Positions 34,128-43,730 of a stretch of DNA of 64,000 nucleotides are shown here, in pieces. The position numbers and the translations under genes are program-made. How positions within the stretch are numbered: the stretch's first letter is position 1; each line of letters begins with the position of its first letter. Below the pieces are notes generated by a model. It was not told the DNA's origin and did no database searches. It saw only the letters and a program-made list of their open reading frames with translations. The DNA comes from Sinorhizobium fredii USDA 205. Its GTDB lineage: Bacteria > Pseudomonadota > Alphaproteobacteria > Rhizobiales > Rhizobiaceae. The DNA lies in NCBI RefSeq assembly GCF_001461695.1, contig NZ_AUTC01000199.1:180126-244125 (forward strand), written 5' to 3'.

Positions 34128-35651
34128 ATGCAGCAGGTAGCGGACATCGTCATCATCGGGTCGGGCATCGGCGGCAGCTCTCTCGCCTACAGTCTTGCGG
34201 GCTGCGGAAAGCGCATCGTCATTCTCGAACGCGGGGAGTATCTCAAGGACACGCCCGAGGCTCGGGATGACGTGGCGATTTTCCAGAAGGGCTTCTTCAG
34301 GTCGACTGAAGAATGGCTCGGTACCGATGGCCAGTCGTTCCTGCCCGGCAACTACTATTATGTCGGAGGCAATTCGAAGTTCTTCGGGGCGGTGATGTAC
34401 CGCTACAGGGCCGAGGACTTTGAGCCGCGGCCGCACATGCAAGGCAGGTCGCCTGGCTGGCCGTTGAGCTACGCCGACATGGAGCCCTGGTACGAGAGGG
34501 CTGAGGAAATCTACAGCGTCCGCGGTACGGGGGAGCAGGATCCGACGGAGCCGCCCCGATCGCATCCGTACCGCTTCCCGGCTGTTCCCGATGAGCCGGC
34601 CATTGCCGCAGTTCGTGACCGGTTGCGCAAGGCCGGCGTCCACCCGGCAAGCCTACCGCTGGCGATCGATATCGAGGAATGGCTCCGGCGCGCGAAGACG
34701 GGTTGGGACGCTTTCCCGAACACCGGACGTGGCAAGATCGACGCGGAGGTCGGCCCGCTGGCCAGTGCCTTGGCGCACCCGAACGTAAGCGTCATCACGG
34801 GCGCCAACGTGGTGCGACTGGAAACGGACCCCTCCGGCACGAAAGTGACGGCCGCCGTGTTTATCAAAGACGGTAGAGAGCAGCGGATCGGCGCCGACAC
34901 TTTCGCGGTCGCTGCCGGTGCGGTTCAGTCCGCCGCGCTGCTGCTGAGGTCCGCCAATGAGGCGCATCCTCGGGGTCTCGCCAACGGCTCCGATCAGCTT
35001 GGCCGCAACTTCATGAATCACAACACGACCGCGATGCTGACAATCGACCCAAGGTCTCGCAACACCGCCGTCTATCAGAAGACCTTGGCCTTCAACGATT
35101 TCTACAACAAGGATCCGGACACGGGCTTTCCGCTGGGCAATGTTCAACTGCTCGGCCACATCACCGGCAACATCCTGAAGGCTCAAACGCCGACGGTGCC
35201 CGCATGGATGGCGGGGCTCATGGCGCGTTATGCCTATGGCTGGTTCCTGACAAGCGAGGATCTGCCGAGTCCCGAAAGCCGCGTCATGGTGCGGGACGGC
35301 AAGATCGTGATGCACTGGGTGCGCTCCAACATGCGGGCCCATGAAACGCTGATCAAAAGAACCCGCGACGTCATGCGCAGGGCCGGCTTTCCCATCGTCC
35401 TGACGCGCACTTTCGGTCGGAAGACGACTTCTCACCAATGCGGCACAGCCAGGCTGGGCGATGATCCCAAGAGCTCGGTCGTGTCGCTCGACTGCCGCGC
35501 ACATGATCTCGACAATCTCTATGTCACCGATGCTTCGGTGCTGCCGACATCTGCTGCGGTCAATCCGGCTCTGACGATCGCGGCGCTCGCGATCAAGGCG
35601 GGGCAGTCGATCAGGGCAAGGTTCGACGGTCGGGAGGACTTGAATGGTTGA
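34128..35651 (+). CDS. GMC family FAD-dependent oxidoreductase (first)
   Basis: An FAD-dependent alcohol/sugar dehydrogenase of 507 residues. The N-terminal dinucleotide motif is VADIVIIGSGIGGSSLAYSL. The C-terminal GMC block holds TSHQCGTARLG with the catalytic His and DASVLPTSAAVNPALTI with the paired Asn. AGGA lies before the ATG at 34128; a TTG at 34113 overlaps the ATPase stop and is less likely. No signal peptide is seen. Its end overlaps the second GMC gene by 8 bases. It resembles gluconate/glucoside dehydrogenase-type members more than choline dehydrogenase (inference). Confidence 0.88.
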   Translation: MQQVADIVIIGSGIGGSSLAYSLAGCGKRIVILERGEYLKDTPEARDDVAIFQKGFFRSTEEWLGTDGQSFLPGNYYYVGGNSKFFGAVMYRYRAEDFEPRPHMQGRSPGWPLSYADMEPWYERAEEIYSVRGTGEQDPTEPPRSHPYRFPAVPDEPAIAAVRDRLRKAGVHPASLPLAIDIEEWLRRAKTGWDAFPNTGRGKIDAEVGPLASALAHPNVSVITGANVVRLETDPSGTKVTAAVFIKDGREQRIGADTFAVAAGAVQSAALLLRSANEAHPRGLANGSDQLGRNFMNHNTTAMLTIDPRSRNTAVYQKTLAFNDFYNKDPDTGFPLGNVQLLGHITGNILKAQTPTVPAWMAGLMARYAYGWFLTSEDLPSPESRVMVRDGKIVMHWVRSNMRAHETLIKRTRDVMRRAGFPIVLTRTFGRKTTSHQCGTARLGDDPKSSVVSLDCRAHDLDNLYVTDASVLPTSAAVNPALTIAALAIKAGQSIRARFDGREDLNG

Positions 35652-37227
35652 CTACATCGTCATTGGCGGCGGTTCCACCGGCTGCGTGGTTGCTTCTCGC
35701 CTGTCCGAAGATCCCGACAGGTCTGTGGTGCTTTTGGAAGAGGGGCCCAGAGATATAAATCCGTACATTCACATACCTGGCGCCTACTACAAGACCGCAC
35801 AAGGCTCTTTGCTGAAGCGCATGCCATGGATCCCGAGGCCGGAACAGGGTCGATCCGAGGACCCGACAATGGTGCAGGCAAGCGTTCTCGGGGGAGGGAG
35901 CTCCGTCAACGCCATGATTTATATCAGGGGCGTTCCCTCCGACTACGATCGATGGGTCGACCTCGGCGCGACGGGTTGGAGCTACAGTGACGTTCTTCCC
36001 TATTTCCTGAAGGCCGAGGATAACAACCGGTTCTGCAATGAGAGCCACGCGGTTGGCGGTCCGTTGGGCGTCTCGGACATCGAATATATTCATCCCTTGA
36101 CGCGAGCATGGCTGCTGGCCTGCCAGCAGGCGGGTCTTCCCTACAATCCGGACTTCAATTCGGGCAACCAAGCGGGCTGCGGCCTGTATCAGATCACCGC
36201 GAGGAACGGCAGGCGGAGCAGCGCTGCTGTCGCCTACATCGGGCCGGCGCGCAAGAGACGTAACTTGCGGGTCGAGACCGGCGCCCGCGTCACACGAATT
36301 ATCATCGAAAAGGGAAGGGCAGTCGGGGTCGAATACGTGAAAGGCGGGCGAACCCAGGTCCTGCGCGCCGACCGGGAGGTCATCCTGTCGGCCGGGGCCA
36401 TAAACTCCCCGAAGCTCTTGATGTTGTCCGGCATTGGACCGGCTCGGCATCTCGAGAAGCACGGCATCAAAGTGCACGCCGATCTCCCCGGTGTCGGCCA
36501 GAACCTCCAGGATCATATCGAGATATCCCTGATCTATCAGCTTACCGGGCCCCACAGCTACGACAAATATAAAAAGCCGCATTGGAAGGCGCTCGCAGGC
36601 CTGAACTATCTCCTGTTCAGAGGAGGGCCAGCGTCGTCAAACCTGATCGAAGGTGGCGCCTTCTGGTGGGGCAATAGAGATGAGCCGGTTCCGGATATCC
36701 AGTACTTCATGGTCGTGGGCGCCGGAATCGAGGAAGGCGTGGACGCCGTGCCGGGAGGCAACGGTTGCACGATCAATCTCGGACAGATACGCCCCCGTTC
36801 GCGAGGCGAAGTAAGTCTCAACAGCGCCAATCCGGTCGAACCGCCTCGAATCGCTCCAAACTACTTCGCCGAGCCGGAAGACCTGGATGCTTTGACGGAC
36901 GGCACCATGTTCGCCATGGACATCATGGATCAGCCGGCGATCCGTCGGTATCTCGCCGGTCGGCATGTTCCCGCTTCTGTTTCTTCCCGTCAGGAGATCC
37001 GAGACTTCTGCCAACGCGAGGCTCACGCGGCGCTGCACCCGGCCGGAACTTGTCGGGTCGGGCAGGATGAAACGGCAGTTGTCGATCCGCAGCTTCGGGT
37101 TCGCGGCGTCTCAGGTCTCCGGGTGGCGGATGCTTCGATCATGCCGACCCTCATCTCCGGAAATCCCAATGCGGTGTGCATCATGATCGGCGAGAAGGCT
37201 GCGGATCATCTGAAGGAGTCGGTTTAG
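35644..37227 (+). CDS. GMC family FAD-dependent oxidoreductase (second, choline dehydrogenase-like)
   Basis: A 527-residue GMC enzyme with YIVIGGGSTGCVVASRL at the N-terminus, the signature GGGSSVNAMIYIRG near residue 85, INSPKLLMLSGIGP in the middle and the catalytic HPAGTCRVG and ISGNPNAVCIM at the C-terminus. It is clearly different in sequence from the first GMC enzyme, so the pair is not a recent duplication. It is the last gene of the catabolic run; a tRNA-Leu gene follows on the other strand. The substrate is presumably the compound imported by the adjacent transporter or a product of it. Confidence 0.88.
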   Translation: MVDYIVIGGGSTGCVVASRLSEDPDRSVVLLEEGPRDINPYIHIPGAYYKTAQGSLLKRMPWIPRPEQGRSEDPTMVQASVLGGGSSVNAMIYIRGVPSDYDRWVDLGATGWSYSDVLPYFLKAEDNNRFCNESHAVGGPLGVSDIEYIHPLTRAWLLACQQAGLPYNPDFNSGNQAGCGLYQITARNGRRSSAAVAYIGPARKRRNLRVETGARVTRIIIEKGRAVGVEYVKGGRTQVLRADREVILSAGAINSPKLLMLSGIGPARHLEKHGIKVHADLPGVGQNLQDHIEISLIYQLTGPHSYDKYKKPHWKALAGLNYLLFRGGPASSNLIEGGAFWWGNRDEPVPDIQYFMVVGAGIEEGVDAVPGGNGCTINLGQIRPRSRGEVSLNSANPVEPPRIAPNYFAEPEDLDALTDGTMFAMDIMDQPAIRRYLAGRHVPASVSSRQEIRDFCQREAHAALHPAGTCRVGQDETAVVDPQLRVRGVSGLRVADASIMPTLISGNPNAVCIMIGEKAADHLKESV

Positions 37228-37289
37228 GGAGGTCGTGCGCGGGGGACGGCGGCATCGATGACGCAAGTGTTCGCGGATATGTCAATGAA

Positions 37290-37372
37290 TGGTGCCCGGT
37301 GAGGGACTCGAACCCCCATGCTCTCGCGCTTGGACCTAAACCAAGTGTGTCTACCAATTCCACCAACCGGGC
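37290..37372 (-). tRNA. tRNA-Leu (UAG)
   Basis: Acceptor GCCCGGT/ACCGGGC, anticodon arm CTTGG-TTTAGGT-CCAAG giving anticodon UAG, a variable arm, a T-loop GGTTCGAGTCC and an encoded CCA at 37290-37292. Confidence 0.95.
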
Positions 37373-37918
37373 AACGGATGGGCTTGCGATGCCTGTAGAA
37401 CAATGACGGGCATTTTGGCAAGTCTTGCGTGGAGAGGCGGCGAGCGGCTCGGAGCAGGCGCGGCTCTGGCGCCTTGTCGATATGTGACGCTGCCGGTGCA
37501 GCATGGAACTCCTAGCGGCTCTCGCACCGGAAATACTTGCCATTCGGCGGTTATCGGGTGTATTTGGCGCCCGTGACACACCGCGAAATGTGCCATGACT
37601 TCGTGACGCCTTGTCGACAGCGACGTGGCGGTCGCGATTAAGTGATTGAATTCACTGTCCTCTGGTGGACCGACATTGCGTGGCGATGAATTGGCGCTGG
37701 TGCGGCGAGGCGAGAAGCTGGAAGTCTCGCCAGTTGGATCGGACCGATATCGCGGCCACATGTCGGTATTCGACGGTGAGGAGGGCAGGCAAAATGCCAT
37801 TTTGCTTGCAAAACGGTTGCGGAATTGCGTAAAGCCACTCCCGGCAAATGGATCGGCTCAAGTGCTCGCCAGGCCTTTCGGGGCAAGAGCACTGTCAACG
37901 TGAAGTGAAGGTTTGAAC
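37373..37918. other. Intergenic region upstream of tig, no gene seen
   Basis: About 545 bases between tRNA-Leu and tig. Open frames on both strands lack ribosome sites and family signatures. A 17-base dyad GCAAAATG-C-CATTTTGC (37789-37805) lies 114 bases before tig, and GGCGAGA...TCTCGCC forms a weak hairpin just upstream. The tig promoter should be here. Confidence 0.55.
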
Positions 37919-39394
37919 ATGCAGGTTATCGAAACGCTCGCTGAAGGGCTGAAGCGCGAACTCAAGGTCGTAATCCCGGCCGATGAAATGCAAACTCGGA
38001 TGAACGAGCGTCTGGCCGAGGTGAAGGACCGCGTCCGCATCAACGGCTTCCGCCCCGGCAAGGTGCCGGTTGCCCATCTGAAGAAGGTCTACGGCAAGTC
38101 GATCATGGCCGAACTCGTCAACGAGATCGTTCGCGATAAGCCGACCGAAATTCTGACGGGCCGCGGCGAGAAGTCCGCCACGCAGCCTGAAGTCGCCATG
38201 ACCGAGGATGAGGCCGAAGCCGACAAGATCCTCAAGGCCGAAGCCGATTTCGAATTCACGCTCGCCTACGAGATCATCCCGGCGATCGAGCTCAAGGATG
38301 CGACCGGCATCAAGGTGACCCGCGAAGTCGTCGAGATCGGCGAAGACGAAGTCAACGCGCAGATCCTGCGCATCGCCGAAAGCGCCCGGACCTATGAATC
38401 GAAGAAGGGCAAGGCTGCCGACGGCGATCGCGTCACCATCGACTATCTCGGCAAGGTCGACGGCGAAGCCTTCGACGGCGGCAAGGACGAGGACGCCGAA
38501 CTGGTTCTCGGCTCCAACCGCTTCATTCCCGGCTTCGAAGAGCAGCTCGTCGGCGTCAAGGCCGGCGACGAGAAGACCATCACGGTCACCTTCCCGGCCG
38601 ACTACCCGGCCGCCAACCTCGCCGGCAAGGAAGCGACCTTCGACATCACCGTCAAGGATGTCGCTGCCGCCGCTCCGATCGAGATCAACGACGAGCTCGC
38701 AACAAAGCTCGGCCTCGAATCGGCCGACAAGCTGAAGGAAATCGTCCGCGGTCAGATCGAAAGCCAGTACGGTTCGGTCACCCGCCAGAAGGTCAAGCGC
38801 CAGCTTCTCGACCAACTCGACGAGCTCTATCAGTTCGAAACGCCCGAGCGCCTCGTCAACGCCGAATTCGAGAACATCTGGCGCCAGATCAACACCGACC
38901 TCGAGCAGGCCGGCAAGACCTTCGCCGATGAGGATACGACGGAAGAAGAAGCCCGCACCGAGTACCGCAAGCTCGCTGAGCGTCGCGTTCGTCTCGGCCT
39001 CGTACTCTCCGAAATCGGCGAGAAGGCCGGCGTCCAGGTGAGCGATGACGAAATGCAGCGCTCGCTGTTCGAGCAGCTGCGTCAGTTCCCCGGCCAGGAA
39101 AAGCAGATCCTCGACTACTTCAAGAATACGCCGGGCGCGGCCGCTTCGCTGCGCGCCCCGCTCTTCGAGGAGAAGGTCGTCGACCACCTGCTTTCGGAAG
39201 TTGCGGTGACCGACAAGACGGTTTCCAAGGACGAGCTGATGGCCGAGGACGAAGCCGAAGACAAGCCGGCAAAGAAGACGCCGGCCAAGAAGAAGGCGGC
39301 TGCGAAGGCCGAAGCTGGCGAAGGCGAAGAAGCCGCAGCTCCGAAGAAGAAGGCTCCGGCCAAGAAGAAGGCCGCGGACGAGAGCGCCGAGTAA
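37919..39394 (+). CDS. tig: Trigger factor (ribosome-associated chaperone and PPIase)
   Basis: Ribosome-bound chaperone and peptidyl-prolyl isomerase, 491 residues. The N-terminal ribosome-binding domain has INGFRPGKVPVAHLKKVYG, containing the GFRxGxxP signature. The FKBP-type domain is seen as GDRVTIDYLGKVDGEAFDGG, followed by the long helical C-terminal domain. The tail is an alanine/lysine-rich low-complexity extension (KKTPAKKKAAAKAEAGEG...), common in rhizobial trigger factors. The ATG at 37919 is preferred to a TTG two codons upstream. Confidence 0.97.
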   Translation: MQVIETLAEGLKRELKVVIPADEMQTRMNERLAEVKDRVRINGFRPGKVPVAHLKKVYGKSIMAELVNEIVRDKPTEILTGRGEKSATQPEVAMTEDEAEADKILKAEADFEFTLAYEIIPAIELKDATGIKVTREVVEIGEDEVNAQILRIAESARTYESKKGKAADGDRVTIDYLGKVDGEAFDGGKDEDAELVLGSNRFIPGFEEQLVGVKAGDEKTITVTFPADYPAANLAGKEATFDITVKDVAAAAPIEINDELATKLGLESADKLKEIVRGQIESQYGSVTRQKVKRQLLDQLDELYQFETPERLVNAEFENIWRQINTDLEQAGKTFADEDTTEEEARTEYRKLAERRVRLGLVLSEIGEKAGVQVSDDEMQRSLFEQLRQFPGQEKQILDYFKNTPGAAASLRAPLFEEKVVDHLLSEVAVTDKTVSKDELMAEDEAEDKPAKKTPAKKKAAAKAEAGEGEEAAAPKKKAPAKKKAADESAE

Positions 39395-39413
39395 TCGGCA
39401 CTCTCCATACCTT

Positions 39414-39438
39414 CAAGGCCGCCTACGGGCGGCCTTTT
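39414..39438 (+). terminator. Rho-independent terminator of tig
   Basis: AAGGCCGCC/GGCGGCCTT stem (39415-39436) with a short TACG loop and TTTT following, 20 bases after the tig stop. Confidence 0.85.
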
Positions 39439-39625
39439 CATATCAGCAAAAGGAAGGCCGCCGAATGGCGGCCCGGATCGCAAGGCGGCGGCCAGAACGC
39501 AAGCGCTGGTCTGACCCCATCTTCCGGTTCTTCATTTCTGTAACGTGTCCGCACTCTTCCCGGCGAGGCGATGACGCTGTAGGGTGGCCGAACGTGCGCC
39601 CGACCATCCCACCCGGAGGCTCCGT

Positions 39626-40207
39626 ATGGCCGAGGTCTTGTTGTTCCACCACGCACAGGGGCTGACCCCGGGTGTGCGCGCGTTCGCCGACGACTTGCGG
39701 GCCACCGGTCACATTGTGCACACGCCGGACCTGTTCGACGGACGCACATTCCAGAGCATTGATGAGGGGCTCGCCTACATCGGTGAGATCGGATTCGACG
39801 ACATGCGGGAGCGCGGCGTCCGCGTCGCCGACGAACTGCCTCCCGAGCTCGTCTATGCCGGGTTCTCGTTCGGTGTGCTGCCGGCGCAGAAGCTGGCACA
39901 GACACGGCCCGGAGCCCGCGGGGCCCTGCTCTTCTACTCGTGTCTGCCGATCAGCGGCGAGTGGGCCTTCGGACCCTGGCCAGACGGCATCGCGGTCCAG
40001 ATTCACGGCATGGACAACGACCCGATCTTCGTCGGCGAGGGCGACATCGACGCCGCCCGCGAGATCGTGGAGAAGGTCGAGGACGCGGAGCTTTTCCTGT
40101 ACCCCGGCGATCAGCACTACTTCGCCGATAGCTCGCTCCCGTCGTATGACGCGGATGCAACCGCACTACTCACCATCCGAGTGCTCGAGTTCCTAGATCG
40201 CGTTTGA
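39626..40207 (+). CDS. Dienelactone hydrolase family protein
   Basis: A small alpha/beta hydrolase of 193 residues. The nucleophile elbow reads AGFSFG, so the usual cysteine of dienelactone hydrolase is replaced by serine; Asp in MDNDPIF and His in PGDQHYF complete a plausible triad. GGAGG lies 7 bases before the ATG at 39626. The sequence looks closer to actinobacterial members (FHHAQGLTPGVRAFADDLRATGH), and codon use is rich in GAG/CTC/GTG, so transfer is possible. No pathway partner is adjacent. Confidence 0.85.
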   Translation: MAEVLLFHHAQGLTPGVRAFADDLRATGHIVHTPDLFDGRTFQSIDEGLAYIGEIGFDDMRERGVRVADELPPELVYAGFSFGVLPAQKLAQTRPGARGALLFYSCLPISGEWAFGPWPDGIAVQIHGMDNDPIFVGEGDIDAAREIVEKVEDAELFLYPGDQHYFADSSLPSYDADATALLTIRVLEFLDRV

Positions 40208-40274
40208 TCCATGCCGGCGTCTTGGCTCGAACTCAGTGCCGAAAGGTGGTCCCCCACCAGCGCTTGCGCCACAA

Positions 40275-41678
40275 CTACACGGCTTTGAGCTCGCCCATCC
40301 GGTTCCAGGCGTCGAGCCCGGCAATCTTGTAGGCCTCTGCAAGCGTCGGATAGTTGAACGTGTTCTCGACGAAATATTCGACCGTCCCCTTCAGGTTCAG
40401 GACCGCCTGGCCGATATGGACGAGTTCGGTGGCGCCTTCGCCGATGATGTGCACACCAAGCAGGCGCCGGGTCTTCAGCGAGAAGATCATCTTCAGGAGC
40501 CCGGCATCGAGCCCCATGATGTGGCCGCGCGACGTTTCGCGGAACCGGGCGATGCCGCACTCATAGGGGATGCCGCGTTCCTTCACTTCCTCTTCGGAAA
40601 GCCCGCAGGTGGAGATTTCAGGTACCGCATAAATGCCGTAGGGGAAGTACTTCTGCGGCTCCTTGGCGATGGCTCCGACGGCGACGCGCGCTGCGACACG
40701 GCCCTGTTCCATCGAGGTCGAGGCGAGGCTCGGAAAGCCCACCACGTCGCCAGCGGCATAGATGTTCGGAACGGTCGTCTGGAATGTTTCCGGATTGACG
40801 CTCAGGCGCCCGCGGCTGTCCGCTTCAAGACCGGCAGCCGGGAGATTGAGCGCTTCGGTGGCTCCCATGCGGCCGGCGGCAAACAGCACCATATCCGTCG
40901 TGATCTTGCGGCCATTGTCGAGTGTAAGCATAACCTTACCATCATCGAGCCGCTCCACCTTCTCGGCTTTCTGGCCGAGATTGAGCTTCATGTTGCGGTC
41001 TCGCAGCTGATAGGTGAAGTCCTCGACGATCTCCTTGTCGATGAAGTCGAGCATGGTCGCCTTGGGATCGATCACCGTCACCTGTGTGTCGAGCGCGCTG
41101 AAGATGGTTGCATACTCGATGCCGACAACCCCGGCGCCGATGACCACCAGCGAGCGCGGCAGACCCCCGATTTCGAGGAGCTCGTCGCTGTCGAGAACGG
41201 TCTTCCCGTCGAACGGAATATAATCCGGCCGAAAGGGTTTCGTGCCGACGGCAAGCAGGACGCTGGTGCCGGAAACATGCACGCTCTCGCCATCGTCCTT
41301 GATGACTTCGAGCGTGGTCGGATCGACGAAGCTCGCCTTGCCGCGGATGTGCTGCACCCGGTTTCGCGCGAACTGGTGTTCCAACACCTCGACTTCATGG
41401 TTCAGCGTGATGATCAGGCGCTGGCGCAGATCCTCGGCGCTGATCTCCTGCTTCACCCGGTAGGAACGCCCGTAGAAGCCGCGCTCGCGCCAGCCGGAGA
41501 GGTTGAGCGCCGTCTCGCGCAGCGTCTTCGAGGGAATCGTACCGGTGTGGACGGATACGCCACCGACGCGTTTGCCCTGCTCGATGACGAGCACTTTCTT
41601 GCCGAGCTTGGCCGCCTGAATTGCGCCTCTGCGTCCGGCCGGACCGCTGCCGACGACAATAAGATCGAATTGGTTCAT
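40275..41678 (-). CDS. sthA: Soluble pyridine nucleotide transhydrogenase (Si-specific)
   Basis: Flavoprotein that moves reducing equivalents between NADPH and NAD, 467 residues, the family length. The N-terminal FAD motif is FDLIVVGSGPAGRRGA, and the second dinucleotide motif is VVIGAGVVGIEYA. The segment aligned with the disulfide of related enzymes reads GGVSVHTGTIPSKTLRE with no cysteine pair, as expected for SthA and not for lipoamide dehydrogenase. The start is the ATG at 41678; longer frames add 45 unrelated residues. The gene is divergent from corA. Confidence 0.94.
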   Translation of the reverse strand: MNQFDLIVVGSGPAGRRGAIQAAKLGKKVLVIEQGKRVGGVSVHTGTIPSKTLRETALNLSGWRERGFYGRSYRVKQEISAEDLRQRLIITLNHEVEVLEHQFARNRVQHIRGKASFVDPTTLEVIKDDGESVHVSGTSVLLAVGTKPFRPDYIPFDGKTVLDSDELLEIGGLPRSLVVIGAGVVGIEYATIFSALDTQVTVIDPKATMLDFIDKEIVEDFTYQLRDRNMKLNLGQKAEKVERLDDGKVMLTLDNGRKITTDMVLFAAGRMGATEALNLPAAGLEADSRGRLSVNPETFQTTVPNIYAAGDVVGFPSLASTSMEQGRVAARVAVGAIAKEPQKYFPYGIYAVPEISTCGLSEEEVKERGIPYECGIARFRETSRGHIMGLDAGLLKMIFSLKTRRLLGVHIIGEGATELVHIGQAVLNLKGTVEYFVENTFNYPTLAEAYKIAGLDAWNRMGELKAV

Positions 41679-41857
41679 GAACGTTCCCTTGAGCCAAGCG
41701 AGACTCGTTTTGCGATGCGGCAAAAATTGCGCAGGGACATCTATATCGTCAATCGGACGGTTTGATGAAGTGGCAAGGCCGCAACGATCTGTCCTGGATG
41801 CGTCCGATGCCAAATATCGCTATGCTGCCCGCGTTCGGAAAGCGAGGAAGGAAAGGC

Positions 41858-42910
41858 ATGGCGCTCGAGTGGATGAATGGTCCGGTGGAAGGCTCGCAGC
41901 AAGGCGTCGGCCATGCGGCCGAAGGGACGGCGAGCAATCGGCCCGGAGTCGTGGCTGCCGCCGTCTATCAGAATGGCCGTCGAGTTCGAGACATCGAGAT
42001 CGAAGAGGCCGGAGAGTGGCGCAATCAAGAGAACGTTGTCGTTTGGATCGGCCTGCACGAGCCGGAACAGCAATTGCTGCGGCAGGTGCAGAAGCAATTC
42101 GACCTGCACGACCTGGCGATCGAGGATGCCGGCAAGGCGCATCAGCGTCCGAAGCTCGAAATCTACGGCGACGCGATCTTCGTCGTCGCCCGCACCGCCC
42201 ATATGGTCGAGGAGGAGATCGCCTTCGGAGAAACGCACCTTTTCGTCGGGCGCGGCTACGTCGTTTCCGTTCGTCACGGCGCTTCGACGTCCTACATGGC
42301 GGTGAGGCAGCGTTGCGAATCGTCGCCGGCCGCGTTGGCTCATGGCGAGAATTACATCCTCTATTCGATTCTCGACTTCATCGTCGACAACTACATGCCG
42401 GTGGTGGAGGCGATCCACGCGGAGGTGGAGCAACTGGAAGATCGTCTGCTGCGCTCGAGGTTGGACAAGGCACATATTGAGCGGCTCTACCTGATGCGGC
42501 GCAATCTGCTCAAGCTGCGCAATGCCGTCGTTCCGCTGGTCGATGTCTGCCGCCGCCACGAGCATCTCGAACTGCCGGGCATGGACGCGGCCATGGAGCC
42601 GCTTTTCCGCGATGTCACCGATCACGTTCGCCGCGTCCAGGAGGACATCGACGCACTCCGCGAAGTGCTGGCCTTCACCTTCGAGGCAAGCCTGATGATC
42701 GGCCAGTCCGAGCAGACGGAAATCTCCCGCAAGCTTGCCTCCTGGGCGGCGATTCTGGCAGTCCCCACGGCGATCGCCGGAATCTACGGCATGAACTTCG
42801 ACGACATGCCGGAGCTCAGGTTTCGCTATGGCTATTTCGTCGTATTGGCCGTGATCTTCGGGCTGTGCGGCACGCTCTACCGGTTCTTCCGGCGGGCGCG
42901 CTGGCTTTAG
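41858..42910 (+). CDS. corA: CorA family magnesium/cobalt transporter
   Basis: Inner-membrane divalent cation channel, about 350 residues. A long soluble N-terminal domain (ENVVVWIGLHEPEQQLL, QFDLHDLAIEDAGKAHQRPKLEIYGD region) precedes two C-terminal membrane helices. The signature YGMNF (about residue 308-312) lies after the first helix, and the protein ends in a basic tail. GGAAAGGC just before the ATG at 41858 supports this start; upstream ATGs at 41762/41765 are possible. Confidence 0.93.
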   Translation: MALEWMNGPVEGSQQGVGHAAEGTASNRPGVVAAAVYQNGRRVRDIEIEEAGEWRNQENVVVWIGLHEPEQQLLRQVQKQFDLHDLAIEDAGKAHQRPKLEIYGDAIFVVARTAHMVEEEIAFGETHLFVGRGYVVSVRHGASTSYMAVRQRCESSPAALAHGENYILYSILDFIVDNYMPVVEAIHAEVEQLEDRLLRSRLDKAHIERLYLMRRNLLKLRNAVVPLVDVCRRHEHLELPGMDAAMEPLFRDVTDHVRRVQEDIDALREVLAFTFEASLMIGQSEQTEISRKLASWAAILAVPTAIAGIYGMNFDDMPELRFRYGYFVVLAVIFGLCGTLYRFFRRARWL

Positions 42911-42938
42911 TCAGGGAGGGGTGCTGGTCTGCGCGAGC

Positions 42939-43730
42939 CTAGAACAGTCGCAGGCCCTTCATGCTGACGTGTCCGTCCTTGCCGATGATCACGTGGTCGT
43001 GGACGGTGATGCCGAGCGGTTTGGCCGCTTCGGCGATCAGCTTGGTCATCTCGATATCGGCACGCGACGGCGTCGGGTCGCCCGATGGATGATTATGCGC
43101 CAGGATCAAGGCTGTCGCGGAGAGTTCCAGGGCACGCTTCACCACTTCGCGCGGATAGACGGGCGTATGGTCGATCGTTCCCTGCTGCTGGACCTCGTCG
43201 GCAATCAGTGCGTTGCGCTTGTCGAGAAAGAGGATGCGGAACTGTTCCTTCGTTTCATGCGCCATTGCGGCGTGACAGTAGTCGATCACGGCGCTCCAGG
43301 ATGACAGAACCTGCTTGTTGCGGAGTTCGCTTTTCAGCATCCGCTGCGCAGCGGTCGCGATCAGCTTCAGGTCGAGCGCGACCGACTCGCCGACGCCCTT
43401 GACCTCCTGCAACAGGTGTTGCGGCGCGCCGAAGACCCCGGCAAGCGTGCCGAAGCGCGCAAGGAGCTCCTTGGCGATCGGTTTCGTGTCGCGGCGGGGA
43501 ATGAGGCGGAACAGGATGAGTTCGAGAATCTCGTAATCGGCGAGCGCCGCATCGCCCTGTTCCCGGTAGCGGGCCCTTAGCCGATCGCGGTGACCGTGAT
43601 AGTGCGCCTCGCCGTTGCCGCCAAGCGTCGGCACCTTGTCGAGTTTCCGCGTCTTCTGCTGCACGAAGAACTGCCGCTCGTCGGCGGTCTCGTTCTCGTC
43701 CGGTTCGGGAAAAGGGGGAGGCTTCGTCAC
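42939..43730 (-). CDS. radC: RadC family JAB-domain protein
   Basis: A 263-residue RadC/YsnA-type protein. It has an N-terminal helix-hairpin-helix-like region (LRARYREQGDAALADYEILELILF) and the C-terminal JAB/MPN metalloprotease-like motif HNHPSGDPTPS (212-222) with an upstream Glu. The name RadC is historic; a direct repair role is not established. Its ATG overlaps the map stop by 4 bases, placing it last in the phaC-sfsA-map-radC run. Confidence 0.94.
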   Translation of the reverse strand: MTKPPPFPEPDENETADERQFFVQQKTRKLDKVPTLGGNGEAHYHGHRDRLRARYREQGDAALADYEILELILFRLIPRRDTKPIAKELLARFGTLAGVFGAPQHLLQEVKGVGESVALDLKLIATAAQRMLKSELRNKQVLSSWSAVIDYCHAAMAHETKEQFRILFLDKRNALIADEVQQQGTIDHTPVYPREVVKRALELSATALILAHNHPSGDPTPSRADIEMTKLIAEAAKPLGITVHDHVIIGKDGHVSMKGLRLF

